From contig MHBG01000048.1 of assembly GCA_001804785.1 (NCBI GenBank), forward strand, positions 25,401-89,400: 64,000 nucleotides of DNA, read 5' to 3'. Both the position numbers and the translations under genes were made by a program. Below the pieces are notes generated by a model. It searched no databases, was not told the DNA's origin, and worked only from the letters and a program-made list of their open reading frames with translations. The stretch is from Lentisphaerae bacterium GWF2_45_14. Lineage in GTDB: Bacteria; Verrucomicrobiota; Lentisphaeria; Victivallales; GWF2-45-14. Each line of letters starts with the position of its first letter. The stretch's first letter is position 1. This document shows positions 35,033 through 45,399 of the stretch, piece after piece.

Positions 35033-35446
35033 AAAGACCTTATATTCTTTGAATTTGTGTAAGCTATGAAAATAGTCAGGGTTTAACTTCGTTCAAGTCT
35101 CTCTTTAAAAAATGATTCATTGATGGCTTTTAAAATATTTATTCTCATAAGGTTTTAATTTTTTTATGGTATTTGCTTTTTATTTTAAATAACACTCGGC
35201 TCTGGGTATGCTTTTCTTGCTTTAAGAATGATTCAAAAAATCAATAGAGCAATGTCCATTTTCTTAAGCGAATCCAAATCTACTTTGGAATTGAGGACAA
35301 GGCAACAGCGTAAAGTTATCAGGATGAATAACAAAGCTTCGTCTATAATTTTACGACATTTTACTACACTTCTTTACATGTTCGGCAAGGTACACTAGAA
35401 TATCCGCATATATAATAGGGGATGAATTTTATTCGGGGGAGTTCTA
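35033..35446. other. Intergenic region between divergent genes
   Basis: AT-rich, without a credible coding frame. A good -10 TATAAT is at 35411-35416, 31 bases before the kinase start, but no strong -35 matches it. No hairpin or repeat was seen. Confidence 0.5.
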
Positions 35447-36709
35447 ATGAAAGGATTTGACTGGCAGAATCTTGTCGGCAAAATTCTTGAAGATTTTCTT
35501 CTGTCGCAGAGCGAACTTGCTGAACTCTGCCGTGTTTCTCAACAGGCCGTTTCCAGCTGGAAAAATGGCAGACGCGTACCCGGTATTTATGCGAGAAGAA
35601 AACTCCTTGAGATTATAAAGGATTCGGCCGGGAAATCCATCGAAAGTCATCGAGAACGCCCAAGTGATGACAGAATAGCGGATTGCGAGGAGAGGAATAA
35701 AGCCCTTATTTCCGCGCTTCCCGACCTTCTTTTTATCCATACAGCGGATGGAATATTCCTTGATTTTGTGATGAACAGTCCGAATGCTTTTCCTATAGAC
35801 CCTTCATACTACATAGGCAGAAGCATGAAGGCCTACCTGCCGCCTCAGATCTTCGAGGAGCTTCTTTCCGCTTTCCGCAGAATACTCTCAAGCGGCGAGA
35901 TGGAGGTCCGTGAATATTCTCTTTCCCTGGGTGGCTCCAAATATTGCTTCGAGGCCAGAATGGTCAAGTACGGTCATGGCAAAGTCCTCACCGTGGCACG
36001 GGACATTACCGAGAAAAAAAATATAGAAGACATCAAAAATGACCTTAATATGATAATGCATCATGACCTTAAGGCTCCCCTTTGCTCGATTGTCGGGATT
36101 CCCGGCATTCTTGAACAGGAGCTTTCGCATCTGATGGACTCACGCCATTTGGGGCTTCTTCACAGTATCCGGGAGGCAGGCAGCCATATGGCGGACACGG
36201 TGAATAATGCCATTAATATATTCCGTATGGAACAAGGTGTTTTCGAGTTAGTTCCAGAGAATATAAATGTGATTCCTGTCATAAAGCGCATCAATGAGCA
36301 CCTCTCTTTACTCCTTAAAATACATAAGACGGGCATAGTCCTTGCCATTGACGGCGAGATTGTTCCATTCAGTTCATCATTTATTGTTCGGACTGAGGAA
36401 TTGCTTTTCTACTCGCTTGCTTCAAATCTTATTAAAAATGCTGTTGAGAATTCCACGCAGGGTTGTGATGTTGTGATAGCCTTTTCACGTACAGACAGGG
36501 GCATTGTTATGGAGGTCATTAACAGAGGCCTTGTTTCTGAAAAGATTAAGGACCGTTTTTTTGAGAAATTCGTCTCTTCCAGAGGGAAAAAAGGCTCGGG
36601 AATAGGTACTTACAGTGCTAAGCTTATCGCCGAGGCGCATGGTGGTTCCATTTCAATGGAAAGTACCGAAAAGGACGGAACGGTCCTTCGAATCATCCTT
36701 CCAGCCTGA
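35447..36709 (+). CDS. HTH-PAS-histidine kinase fusion
   Basis: It is 420 residues. Residues 12-62 are an XRE-type HTH (LSQSELAELCRVSQQAVSSW). Residues 85-190 form a PAS domain (ALPDLLFIHTADGIFLDF, ending in VARDITEKK). MHHDLKAPLCSIVGI contains the phospho-acceptor His206 in the H box. LFYSLASNLIKNAVENS is the N box, and GSGIGTYSAKLIAEAHGG the G2 box; the G1 box reads INRG where DxG is usual. No receiver domain is present and no response regulator is adjacent. It could sense a ligand and bind DNA itself. RBS GGGGGAG precedes the start. Confidence 0.82.
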   Translation: MKGFDWQNLVGKILEDFLLSQSELAELCRVSQQAVSSWKNGRRVPGIYARRKLLEIIKDSAGKSIESHRERPSDDRIADCEERNKALISALPDLLFIHTADGIFLDFVMNSPNAFPIDPSYYIGRSMKAYLPPQIFEELLSAFRRILSSGEMEVREYSLSLGGSKYCFEARMVKYGHGKVLTVARDITEKKNIEDIKNDLNMIMHHDLKAPLCSIVGIPGILEQELSHLMDSRHLGLLHSIREAGSHMADTVNNAINIFRMEQGVFELVPENINVIPVIKRINEHLSLLLKIHKTGIVLAIDGEIVPFSSSFIVRTEELLFYSLASNLIKNAVENSTQGCDVVIAFSRTDRGIVMEVINRGLVSEKIKDRFFEKFVSSRGKKGSGIGTYSAKLIAEAHGGSISMESTEKDGTVLRIILPA

Positions 36710-36727
36710 GTTTTTTTTAACCGCCCA

Positions 36728-36774
36728 TTGACAAAAGGTGGAATCTATATTATGTTATATGTAATGTTGCATAT
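36728..36774 (+). promoter_or_regulatory. Promoter and operator of the LacI gene
   Basis: TTGACA at 36728-36733 is a consensus -35; TATGTT 17 bases later is the best-spaced -10. Positions 36757-36774, ATATGTAATGTTGCATAT, form an 18-bp palindrome with one mismatched pair, placed between the -10 and the start codon. It resembles a LacI-family operator, suggesting autoregulation. Confidence 0.55.
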
Positions 36775-36795
36775 GTATTTTTTGAGGATTCATTT

Positions 36796-37797
36796 ATGGT
36801 AAAGCTTAAGGAAATAGCGGAAAGGCTGGAATTGGGTGTTTCGACCGTTTCGGCTGTACTGAACGGCAAGGACTACTGCTATGTTTCCGCGTTGAAAAAG
36901 AAGCTTATAAGGGATACCGCCGAGGAAATGGGCTATATTCCCAACCGCATGTCCAGAGGGATGAAGGGGCTTCCTACGCAGACCATCGGAATAATAGCTT
37001 CACTTTTTACTGTTCCAATTCAAGGCCGCCTAATCTATTCCCTTAATATGGAGCTTGCCAAGGCGGGTTATTCGGCATTGCTCGGTGACTCAAAATCGCA
37101 AATGAAAGATGAGAAGGCTATAATCGGCGAGTTTCTTTCCAGGGGTATTGACGGGATTTTAATCCAGACGACTTATTCCAGGACTGAACTCGAAGCTCTT
37201 TTTCACGACCATATTCCATATGTGGTAATAAACAGGGAATTCGATGGTACTTCGGTTACCGTCGACAGAGCGCAAGGGGTTTTTATGGCTGTTGAACATC
37301 TTGCGACCGTCCATAAGCGCCGGAAGATTGGTTTTGTGTCCGACGGTTCACTGACAAATCAGCGGAAAACCGAGGGCTACAGGTCCGCCGTCAAAAAAAT
37401 TGGCATGCAATATGGCGGCGATTATATCATAGAGATTCCTGACTATATTGAAAATGCCCGCGGGATGGCTGAAAGAGTGGCGGAACTTGGACTTGATGCT
37501 GTTTCTGCCTCAAATGATGTAGTTGCGGGGCTTCTAATCAAAAATCTCCGGCGTATGGGCAAGCGTATTCCTGAGGACGTGGCGGTAATCGGCTTTGACG
37601 GTATTGATTATCTTTGCGAAATGACTGAACCTTCTCTTACCTCGGTGAGGCAGCCGATGGAGCAGGTGGCTGAAAAGGCTGTCGAACTATTGTTGGCCCA
37701 GATAAAGGGAGAGAAAGTCCCGGAAAAAATGTCCTGTATAAAACCAGTTCTTAAAATAGGCGAATCATGCGGATGCGGAAAAGGAGCCACGAAATGA
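36796..37797 (+). CDS. LacI-family transcription regulator
   Basis: It is 333 residues. Residues 3-50 are the HTH ([20 protein letters not shown]). A periplasmic-binding-protein-like sensor follows ([36 protein letters not shown], then [20 protein letters not shown] near the end). The last eight residues carry CGCG. It probably regulates the prepilin-like and DUF4091 genes that follow and are coupled to it (ATGA overlap). The inducer is likely a sugar. This gene order is recurrent in Lentisphaerota. Confidence 0.92.
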   Translation: MVKLKEIAERLELGVSTVSAVLNGKDYCYVSALKKKLIRDTAEEMGYIPNRMSRGMKGLPTQTIGIIASLFTVPIQGRLIYSLNMELAKAGYSALLGDSKSQMKDEKAIIGEFLSRGIDGILIQTTYSRTELEALFHDHIPYVVINREFDGTSVTVDRAQGVFMAVEHLATVHKRRKIGFVSDGSLTNQRKTEGYRSAVKKIGMQYGGDYIIEIPDYIENARGMAERVAELGLDAVSASNDVVAGLLIKNLRRMGKRIPEDVAVIGFDGIDYLCEMTEPSLTSVRQPMEQVAEKAVELLLAQIKGEKVPEKMSCIKPVLKIGESCGCGKGATK

Positions 37798-38534
37798 GGG
37801 AAAAGGCCGATTTTACACTTTTGGAACTCTTGATAGTTATAGCCATAATAGCGATGCTTGCGGCAATGCTTCTGCCCGCGCTCTCAAGAGCCAAGGAAGC
37901 ATCCAGAGCGACTGCCTGCCAGGGAAGTTTGAGGCAATTTGCATACGGCGCAATCCAATATTCAGGCGACTACAACGATTATACTTTGACTTATACAAAT
38001 TCCACAAGCACGTCTTCTTCTGATAATTATTCGTGGTATCATTCAATCGGCCTTTACCTGGGACTTGGAAATAACTTTGCCGAAGTCAATAAAAAATTTA
38101 CCACGCACAACACTCTTTATGTATGTCCCAGCCATCGCTGGCGTGAAGGATCTTATCCTAACGTACGGGGATACTATGGACGCGGATATGGAATCAACTA
38201 TCACTTTGCTTCTACGTGTATAACCGATTACTTTTTGGACGGGGGGATGCTTCCAAAAACATCAATGGTTAAATATCCGTCTGAGCTGATTTATTTCCTC
38301 GAATCAGACAATCCTTCGGTATTAAATTCCCATCAGTACAAAATCTATGGGGATACCGCTACGACCTGGAAAATGAATGACGATGGCTATTACATTGAAA
38401 AAGCCTGGCACAACGGTTATCCTAACCAGCTCTATTTTGACGGTCATATAGCTAAAGCCAAATGGTACTCGATTCCCGGGTCAATAGAAGGCGGTTTGAG
38501 AATATGGTATCTTGACGGAGTCGGCGGACGTTGA
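37794..38534 (+). CDS. Prepilin-like protein with N-terminal methylation motif
   Basis: It is 246 residues from the ATG at 37794 (AAGGAG upstream, ATGA overlap with LacI); the 37767 start lies inside Lac[21 protein letters not shown] is the type IV prepilin N-terminal helix. [17 protein letters not shown] then leads into a globular part ending in [16 protein letters not shown]. Such proteins are extremely numerous in Lentisphaerota and are thought to be secreted or pseudopilin-like surface proteins. Its role beside a glycoside hydrolase-like protein may be to hold or export it. Confidence 0.9.
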   Translation: MREKADFTLLELLIVIAIIAMLAAMLLPALSRAKEASRATACQGSLRQFAYGAIQYSGDYNDYTLTYTNSTSTSSSDNYSWYHSIGLYLGLGNNFAEVNKKFTTHNTLYVCPSHRWREGSYPNVRGYYGRGYGINYHFASTCITDYFLDGGMLPKTSMVKYPSELIYFLESDNPSVLNSHQYKIYGDTATTWKMNDDGYYIEKAWHNGYPNQLYFDGHIAKAKWYSIPGSIEGGLRIWYLDGVGGR

Positions 38535-38568
38535 ATTTAAAAATAAAAAACCAGAGAAAGGAAATAAT

Positions 38569-41331
38569 ATGCGGTTAACGATGAGCGGATCCACTGGCCT
38601 CCTGATAATGGCGGCCGCGTTCGGAATGGTGTCGTGCAGTCAGAGTATACCCGAAATGAAGATAACTACAGCGCCGCGGGAGGCACTTAAGCTTGTAAAA
38701 TACCCGTCAAAGGATGCTCCTGTTCCTGAGGGATTTAAGGAGAATCCCTTTGTCGAGACAAACCCTGAAATTGTTCCGACCGCACAGGAAAATGAGCTTG
38801 GCTTTATCATCTTCAGCCGACCAGTTACCGAGACGGTTTATCCCCAGTCGATTCCGCTTCCGGATGAACGGATTTCCTCGCTTTCAGCATTCGGGACTCC
38901 GGGTGAGTTCGAGCCCGTGACGTTTACGCTTTATCCTCTTAAAGAGCTCCAGGACATAAGGGTCGAAGCGTCTGCTTTAAGCTCCGGGAAAAATGTAATC
39001 GCGCCCGAAAATATTGATACGAGGCTCGTTGTTTACAGGAACATCAATTATCCTCATTATACGACTAACGGTGTTTATCGCCGTATGCCGGAACTTCTTG
39101 AGAAAGTGACGCTTAACAATGCTCAGGCGAAAGAGTGTCAGCGCTACTGGCTGAAGATAAAAGTGCCTGAAAGCGCGGCTCCCGGCCTTTACAGCGGCAC
39201 GGTAAACATTTCATACAAGGGATCAGAAAAGGCTCTTTCGGTCCCCGTGAGTTTTAGAGTGCTCTCCTTCAAGCTTCTGAAAGACCCGGATAAGCACTAT
39301 ACCGCCTACAATTATGATGTTTTCAGGGCTTATAAAAAGAAGCCTTTGAAATGGCAGGAAAATGCGGCCCGGAACGATTACAAGGCCATGGTCGAGTATG
39401 GATTCGATACCTTTCCCACCATCTATCTGTCCTATGACGGAAAGACCAATTCCTTTTTCGTGGATAACGGCGACTTCATGATTAAACAGATAATGGATGC
39501 GGGAATGAAAGGCCCTGTGCCGGCTCCGGGTATTGGCGGATTTTACTATGCACAAACGAAAAAGACAATGGGTCCCCACCATAAAATTGATGAAATGCCG
39601 CCAGCGGATTTCTATGTCAAGCTTACGGAGGCCGTTAAGAATTTCGAAAAGGTAAGGAAGGAAAAAGGCTGGCCTGAATTCATCTATGTGCCGCTCGATG
39701 AAGTCGATGCAAACTCGAAGGAATTCGGGGAAAAAGTATATAAGGCATTTAAGGATGCCGGGGTCAGAACCTATGCTACGAAAGACCCCATATCTCCAGA
39801 TGCAGGTGATTATGCGGCGAATGTCGATTTCTGGTGCAGTCAGCCTTTTTCAATTCCTTATGAAAAGGCAGCTTTTGATAAAACACACGGTTACTGGTGT
39901 TATCCGAATCACAACAGCTATGAGATAAAGATTCCTGACGTCATGTGTCGCGGGGGCCGTATGACTTACGGATTCGGCCTCTGGCGCTCCGGCTATACTC
40001 TGCTGATTCCATGGATATGGAGAAGTTATGTCCAGGACTATCTGCGTGTCGCTTCTTCCGGAGGGAATTTCGCGGATGAGGATGGTAATATCGTCCCGAC
40101 ACCGTACTGGGAATGTTTCCGCGAGGGCTATGACGATCTGAGATACCTCTATACGCTTCAGACCGCGATTGTACAGCGGGAAAATTCGAAGGACGCCGCC
40201 TGTCTCAAGCTCGTAAAAGAGGGCAGGGCGCTTCTTCAGAAAATATGGGACGCTATAAACGTTCAGCCTAAATATCTGGGAAATAATGTATGGAACCCCG
40301 AGGAATTCAATATATACAGATGGCAGATGGCGGAAATGACGGAAAATCTCCTCAAATATCCAGCATCTAATAAATCTCCCGCGCCCTCTGTAATAGTCGA
40401 TACAGGCAAAGGCGCCGCTGCTTCCGGGGACTTTCTGGAAGAGCAGGCCCGTAAAGGCAATACCATCATAAAAGACCTTGGAGATGAAGACTTTACCTCG
40501 TGGAATAATTCTGGTACTGAAGGCGCCCTTTCCGTAACTGAGAAGTTCAAGCATTCCGGCAACAAGTCATTGCTCTTTGACGTGACAGTAGATCACAAGA
40601 AAGACGGCGGCGGCGAAAACGGCAAGTACCCTATAGGCTGGCCACGCTTTCTCATCTCTTTTCCCGGAAAAGGTCTTGACCTGACAGAGTATAACTATAT
40701 ATCGATGTGGGTACTGGTGGATTCCGAAAGAGACGAGGTCGCTGACGATTTTTCACCGTTTTATATTTCAATAACATCTTCAGTCAGACGTAATTTTTTC
40801 GGAAAGGATATTATCTCGCAGGTGGAACAGCGCGAATGGACACATATACTCCTTCCGATAAATGAGCAGATAAGTTCAAAGGAAGATCTGGACGGCTGGA
40901 AGCACGTAAGCGCCATCCAATTCGGGATATCCGAAGGCAAATATGCGGACGGGACAAACATCCGATTCTATGTTGATGGTATTTCTTTGATAAAATTAAA
41001 GAATCCGACAATATTTTCGATTGACGCGCCGTCCGCTGTCCTTCTTCCGGCCAAGACTCTTGCCCTGCCGTGTTCTTTAATGGGAGTCGATAGGGAAAAG
41101 GCAAAGGAATACTTGCTTGATATAAATCTCCTTGATTCCAAGGGAAAAAGCATCTGCAACGTATCCTCGGGAGTGGCAAGAAGCCTGCGCGCGGTGATGG
41201 ATGTTTCGGCCCTTAAAACTCCTGGATATTATACACTTCAGGCTGATTTGAAAGAGAAGAAAAGCGGTAAAATCTTTTCTTCCTATAAAAAAGAGCTGGA
41301 TGTTATTAATTCCCCCGTTGTCGCTGAATAG
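38569..41331 (+). CDS. Lipoprotein with DUF4091 (GH123-like) domain
   Basis: It is 920 residues from the ATG at 38569 (AAAGGAAATAAT upstream); the longer frame from 38512 lies within the previous gene. A lipobox GMVSC follows an export signal, so it is probably anchored in the outer or inner membrane. Residues about 90-230 are a beta domain. Residues 240-600 match DUF4091, a relative of GH123 hydrolases (YVPLDEVDANSKEFGEKVY, then WPWIWRSYVQDYLR-like segment LIPWIWRSYVQDYL and FREGYDDLRYLYTLQ). Residues 640-920 include beta-sandwich parts. It likely acts on a polysaccharide; the substrate is unknown. Confidence 0.85.
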   Translation: MRLTMSGSTGLLIMAAAFGMVSCSQSIPEMKITTAPREALKLVKYPSKDAPVPEGFKENPFVETNPEIVPTAQENELGFIIFSRPVTETVYPQSIPLPDERISSLSAFGTPGEFEPVTFTLYPLKELQDIRVEASALSSGKNVIAPENIDTRLVVYRNINYPHYTTNGVYRRMPELLEKVTLNNAQAKECQRYWLKIKVPESAAPGLYSGTVNISYKGSEKALSVPVSFRVLSFKLLKDPDKHYTAYNYDVFRAYKKKPLKWQENAARNDYKAMVEYGFDTFPTIYLSYDGKTNSFFVDNGDFMIKQIMDAGMKGPVPAPGIGGFYYAQTKKTMGPHHKIDEMPPADFYVKLTEAVKNFEKVRKEKGWPEFIYVPLDEVDANSKEFGEKVYKAFKDAGVRTYATKDPISPDAGDYAANVDFWCSQPFSIPYEKAAFDKTHGYWCYPNHNSYEIKIPDVMCRGGRMTYGFGLWRSGYTLLIPWIWRSYVQDYLRVASSGGNFADEDGNIVPTPYWECFREGYDDLRYLYTLQTAIVQRENSKDAACLKLVKEGRALLQKIWDAINVQPKYLGNNVWNPEEFNIYRWQMAEMTENLLKYPASNKSPAPSVIVDTGKGAAASGDFLEEQARKGNTIIKDLGDEDFTSWNNSGTEGALSVTEKFKHSGNKSLLFDVTVDHKKDGGGENGKYPIGWPRFLISFPGKGLDLTEYNYISMWVLVDSERDEVADDFSPFYISITSSVRRNFFGKDIISQVEQREWTHILLPINEQISSKEDLDGWKHVSAIQFGISEGKYADGTNIRFYVDGISLIKLKNPTIFSIDAPSAVLLPAKTLALPCSLMGVDREKAKEYLLDINLLDSKGKSICNVSSGVARSLRAVMDVSALKTPGYYTLQADLKEKKSGKIFSSYKKELDVINSPVVAE

Positions 41332-41410
41332 CCTTTTAAAACTTTTTCCATAGCTTGCCGAATGCATGAGTCTATGTTAGATTGTAGATTCAATAAACCC
41401 CGGTGGAGTT

Positions 41411-41758
41411 ATGGAAAAAGTTACTTCAAATATCTGCAAGACCAAAGACATCGGAACCTATGGAAACCTCTTCGGCGGCGTGATGCTGGCGTGGGTTGAC
41501 GAGGCTGCTGGTATATATGCCATGAAAAAGACCGGCGAAAAGCATATGGTTACATTGCGTTTCGGAGAAGTCCTTTTCAGAAAACCCGTAAAAGTCGGCG
41601 ATATTGTCGAATTCTATTGCGGGAATGGAAAAGTCGGAAACAGCAGTTTTTCTTTCGATATAAAGGCGGTGGTTGACGGGATCGATGTTTTTTCAACGGA
41701 CTGTACCCTCGTGGCTCTTGATTCTGAGGGCAGGCCTAAAACGATAGACCAAAAATGA
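41411..41758 (+). CDS. Acyl-CoA thioesterase of hotdog fold
   Basis: It is 115 residues. NLFGGVMLAWVDEAAGIYAM contains the conserved Asp of YciA-type thioesterases, and LFRKPVKVGDIVEFY the core strand. It is the usual length for a single hotdog domain that hydrolyses acyl-CoA. The spacing to aroF is 50 bases. Confidence 0.88.
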   Translation: MEKVTSNICKTKDIGTYGNLFGGVMLAWVDEAAGIYAMKKTGEKHMVTLRFGEVLFRKPVKVGDIVEFYCGNGKVGNSSFSFDIKAVVDGIDVFSTDCTLVALDSEGRPKTIDQK

Positions 41759-41807
41759 AAAAAAATGCCGCGCGGAATTATCCTTGCATTTTGAGAAAGG
41801 TGGCAAA

Positions 41808-42821
41808 GTGATTATAATACTCAAGCCCGGCGCGCTAAAGGAAGATGCCGATACCATACTCAAGAAGATAAAGTCCGAGGGGTTGAAACCCTTGTACATG
41901 CCCGGTACGGAGCGTACCGTGATCGGAGCTATCGGCGATGAGCGCAAGCTGGGAAAGTGTCATTTCGAGAATTATCCATGCGTAGAGAAGATTACGCAGG
42001 TGCTTTCACCGTATAAACTTGTCAGTCGTGAGGTACATTCAGGGAACACCGTTGTAAAAATAGGCAAGGCAAAGATTGGCGGCAAAAAGATTGTCGTGAT
42101 GGCCGGGCCTTGCGCTATTGAATCTTTCGATCAGATGCTTGCCACGGCTAATATCGTCAAGTCTGCCGGAGCGGAAGTACTCAGGGGAGGGGCGTTTAAG
42201 CCGAGGACAAGTCCTTACGCCTTTCAAGGGTTAGGTCTCGAGGGACTAAAGATACTTAAGGATGTTTCTCGGGAGACGGGGCTTCCTACTATAACCGAAG
42301 TGGTTGAAGTCGCTGATGTTGAAACTGTTTCCAATTATGCTGACGCCTTCCAGGTAGGCGCGCGGAACATGCAGAACTTCAGGCTTCTCAAGGAGCTTGG
42401 CCAAGCGCGTAAGCCGGTTGTGCTCAAGAGGGGGATGGCGGCAACACTCGAAGATCTTCTGCTTGCGGCTGAGTATATTGTAGCAGAAGGAAATCCGAAT
42501 GTCATTTTCTGTGAGCGCGGAATAAGGACTTTCGAGACGGCGACAAGGAATACGCTCGATCTTGCGGCCGTCCCGCACCTGAAGAAAAAAAGCCATCTTC
42601 CGGTAATTGTCGACCCGTCGCACGGCACGGGCGTAAGGGACTATGTCGCTCCGATGTCTGCGGCCGCGATAGCTTGCGGAGCCGACGGAGTGATAGTGGA
42701 AGTTCATGTACATCCAGAAGCCGCTCTTTCGGATGGTCAGCAGTCGCTGAACGCGGAAGAATTTTCAGAACTGATGAAAAAGTTGAGACTCTTCGCCGCT
42801 GCCGCGGGAAGAGAATTGTGA
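41808..42821 (+). CDS. aroF: 3-deoxy-7-phosphoheptulonate synthase, copy 1
   Basis: It is 337 residues from the GTG at 41808, chosen because AAAGGTGG lies upstream and because this gives the same N-terminus (IIILKPG) as copy 2 at 55836 (IIVFKQH). The 75-residue N-terminal ferredoxin-like domain ([13 protein letters not shown]) precedes the barrel. [41 protein letters not shown] and DPSHGTG are the type Ib DAHP synthase motifs. It makes the first compound of the shikimate route. Downstream are aryl-acid genes, so it may serve aromatic amino acid metabolism there. Confidence 0.93.
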   Translation: MIIILKPGALKEDADTILKKIKSEGLKPLYMPGTERTVIGAIGDERKLGKCHFENYPCVEKITQVLSPYKLVSREVHSGNTVVKIGKAKIGGKKIVVMAGPCAIESFDQMLATANIVKSAGAEVLRGGAFKPRTSPYAFQGLGLEGLKILKDVSRETGLPTITEVVEVADVETVSNYADAFQVGARNMQNFRLLKELGQARKPVVLKRGMAATLEDLLLAAEYIVAEGNPNVIFCERGIRTFETATRNTLDLAAVPHLKKKSHLPVIVDPSHGTGVRDYVAPMSAAAIACGADGVIVEVHVHPEAALSDGQQSLNAEEFSELMKKLRLFAAAAGREL

Positions 42822-42853
42822 GAGGCATATTGCAACGAAAGGCTTAGTTCGTA

Positions 42854-43550
42854 ATGACAAAATCCATAATGTCGGGCAATGAGGCGATAGCGCTCGGCGC
42901 TTTCGAGGCAGGGGTGAAGGTTGCCGTCGGTTATCCAGGAACGCCTTCTACGGAGATTCTGGAGAACCTCTGCAGGTACCAAAGGCGTCAACAGCGAATG
43001 GTCTGTAAATGAGAAGGTAGCGCTGGAAGTCGGGATTGGCGCCGCGCTCGCGGGAGCGAGGACGCTTGTTACGATGAAGCATGTCGGAGTCAATGTCGCG
43101 GCCGACCCTCTTTTCACCGTGGCGTATACGGGAATCAAGGGAGGGCTCGTGATTATCACTGCCGACAATCCCGAGATGCATTCTTCCCAGAATGAGCAGG
43201 ATAACCGTCATTATGCGAGAGCGGCGAAAATTCCCATGCTTGAACCGGCTGATTCCGCCGAAGCTAAAGAATTTACGAAGATTGCTTTTGAGATGAGCGA
43301 AAAATATGATACGCCTGTTTTTATCAGGACGACTACAAGAATAGCTCATTCGATGTCGCTTCTCGAAAAGGGTAAGCGCAAGGAGCTGCCGGTCGATGGT
43401 TTCGTTCGCAATCTGAGAAAATATGTGATGGTTCCAGCCAACGCTCGGGCGCGTCATAAATTCGTCGAGGACCGCATGGAAAGGCTTTCGAAGGATGCGG
43501 ACTTGATGAAGATCAGTCAATCACCTCCGGCTGAAGCCGGAGGTAATTGA
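42854..43550 (+). pseudogene. iorA: Indolepyruvate ferredoxin oxidoreductase alpha, frameshifted and 3'-truncated
   Basis: The frame starts [20 protein letters not shown] with ATG at 42854. After [16 protein letters not shown] it continues only in the next frame ([18 protein letters not shown]), so one extra C at 42980 breaks it. The rest (MKHVGVNVAADPLF, SSQNEQDNRHYAR, DTPVFIRTTTRI) is strong family sequence. It then runs into a hairpin and stops at 43548. A normal IorA is about 580-640 residues; the TPP-binding part and the ferredoxin domain are absent. The downstream iorB lacks its start at the same point. A sequencing or assembly error is also possible. Confidence 0.85.
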
Positions 43551-43552
43551 CT
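43515..43552. repeat. 38-bp near-perfect palindrome at the iorA-iorB junction
   Basis: AGTCAATCACCTCCGGCT and AGCCGGAGGTAATTGACT flank a GA loop, with one wobble pair. Intact iorA-like coding ends just before it, and iorB-like coding starts right after it, at 43553, about 14 codons into a typical IorB. No T-tract follows, so it is unlikely to be a simple terminator. It may be a REP/MITE-like element or a deletion scar. Confidence 0.8.
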
Positions 43553-44071
43553 CTTTCCAGCGATATCCTTTCCCGCGCGGCGCTTAACGAGGGATTCGAT
43601 GTCAAGAAAAGCGAAATACACGGGATGAGCCAGCGCGGCGGTTCCGTATTTAGCCACATAAGGTATGGGGGGAAAGTTTTTTCACCCGTAATTCCTGATG
43701 GTGAGGCAGACATACTTCTTTCGCTTGAGGAAATGGAAACTTTAAGGTGGACTTCCTTTGCCTCGCCGGATACTCAGGTCATATGTATGAACGACCAGAT
43801 ACTTCCACTGGGATTGGAGACTTATCCTGAAGGTATCGGCAAGGCGCTGAAGAAGTCCTTTAAGAAACTATCTATTATTGACGCGGCGAGTTTCAGAAAG
43901 TCATTGGAAAACCCAAAGATCATGAATGTCGCCCTTCTTGGAATAGTTTCGAACTATCTTGAAATATCTGCCTCAGCGTGGAAGCGCGCCATAGAATCTT
44001 CTGTTCCTAAAGGTACGGAAAAGCTTAACCTGAGAGCATTTGAAACAGGGAAAAAATATCCTTTGGAGTAA
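43553..44071 (+). pseudogene. iorB: Indolepyruvate ferredoxin oxidoreductase beta, 5'-truncated
   Basis: The frame opens right after the palindrome; the apparent TTG start at 43547 lies in the palindrome, next to an in-frame stop. LSSDILSRAALNEGFDVKKS and EIHGMSQRGGSVFSHIRYG match IorB from its 15th residue or so; the initial nucleotide-like GVGGQG motif is absent. The remainder is intact to residue 173. With iorA it would convert aryl pyruvates to aryl-acetyl-CoA; as present it cannot be made normally. Confidence 0.82.
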
Positions 44072-44078
44072 TGTTGAA

Positions 44079-45380
44079 ATGATCTGGAACAAAGAAATGG
44101 AAACCATGTCCCAGGGTGAGCTTAGGTGCCGCCAGGGAGAAAATCTTGTAAAACTGGTCAACACTCTTTACGGGAAGGTCCCATTTTACCGGAGGAAAAT
44201 GGAGGAGAAAGGCATCAGCCCTTCTGACGTGAGCAGCATTGACGATATAAGTCTTCTTCCGTTTACGACAAAAGACGAGATGCGCGAGGTTTATCCGTAT
44301 GGATTGCTTTCGGTGGAAAAACGCGAGATCGTGGAAGTGCATATGTCGTCCGGCACTACCGGCAAATCGGTAGTCGATGCGTACACAAAAAATGATATTG
44401 ATATATGGGGCGAAGTCATGGCCCGCACACTTTCCATGGGTGGCACCACATCCGACGATATCGTTCAGAACGCCTTCGGCTACGGGCTTTTTACGGGCGG
44501 GTTCGGGGTTCATTATGGAGCGGGGAAAATCGGTGCGACGGTATTGCCAATTTCCGGCGGCAACACGAAGCGGCAGATTGATGTTATGCTCGACTTCGGT
44601 TCGACCGTGATAACATGTACTCCGTCCTACAGTCTTTATCTTGCAGAATTCGGAAAGGAAGAAGGCGTAGATTTTTCGAAACTCAAGCTCAGGGCGGGAT
44701 TTTTCGGTGCGGAGCCGTGGAGCGAGAGCATGAGAGAAGAAATAGAATCGAAACTTCATCTTAAAGCCTTTGATATATATGGGCTTACGGAAATTATCGG
44801 GCCAGGCGTGGCCGCCGAGTGCGAATTCCATAACGGACTCCATATCTTTGAAGATCATTTCTACCCTGAGATAATAAGTCAGGAAACCGGCGAACCCGTT
44901 AAAGAAGGCGAAAAAGGCGAGCTTGTCATAACTACGCTTACAAAAACGGGGACGCCTATACTCCGTTATCGCACGAGGGACATTACATATTTTATCAATG
45001 AAAAATGTCCATGCGGACGCACCCTGAGAAAAATGCACCGTCTGCTCGGAAGAACTGACGATATGCTCATAATAAGGGGCGTAAATATCTTCCCGTCACA
45101 GATAGAGCAGGTACTTTTCCGTATCGAAGGTGTTGAGCCGCATTATCAGCTGATTGTCGAGAGGAAAGGCCATCTGGATACACTCGAAGTCCAGGTTGAA
45201 ATGAACGAGGCTATTTTCTCCGATGAAATAAGGAGGCTTGAATCGCTCGAACGCAATATGGAAAAAGAGCTTCACTCCAATCTCGGGATACATGCCAAAG
45301 TCAAACTTGTCGAACCCAAGTCCATATCGAGAAGTGAAGGCAAGGCTAAGCGAATAATTGACAAGAGAAACTTGAGATAA
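44079..45380 (+). CDS. Phenylacetate-CoA ligase
   Basis: It is 433 residues from the ATG at 44079 (GGAG ten bases upstream). The longer frame starts inside ior[18 protein letters not shown] is the AMP-binding loop of the PaaK branch, [15 protein letters not shown] the adenylate-forming core, and [20 protein letters not shown] the hinge region. It activates phenylacetate or an aryl-acetate as CoA ester, matching the neighbouring indolepyruvate oxidoreductase. The gene order iorA-iorB-ligase-ACT is common in anaerobes. Confidence 0.92.
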   Translation: MIWNKEMETMSQGELRCRQGENLVKLVNTLYGKVPFYRRKMEEKGISPSDVSSIDDISLLPFTTKDEMREVYPYGLLSVEKREIVEVHMSSGTTGKSVVDAYTKNDIDIWGEVMARTLSMGGTTSDDIVQNAFGYGLFTGGFGVHYGAGKIGATVLPISGGNTKRQIDVMLDFGSTVITCTPSYSLYLAEFGKEEGVDFSKLKLRAGFFGAEPWSESMREEIESKLHLKAFDIYGLTEIIGPGVAAECEFHNGLHIFEDHFYPEIISQETGEPVKEGEKGELVITTLTKTGTPILRYRTRDITYFINEKCPCGRTLRKMHRLLGRTDDMLIIRGVNIFPSQIEQVLFRIEGVEPHYQLIVERKGHLDTLEVQVEMNEAIFSDEIRRLESLERNMEKELHSNLGIHAKVKLVEPKSISRSEGKAKRIIDKRNLR

Positions 45381-45399
45381 AAAGGGGAGGATTTCCGCG

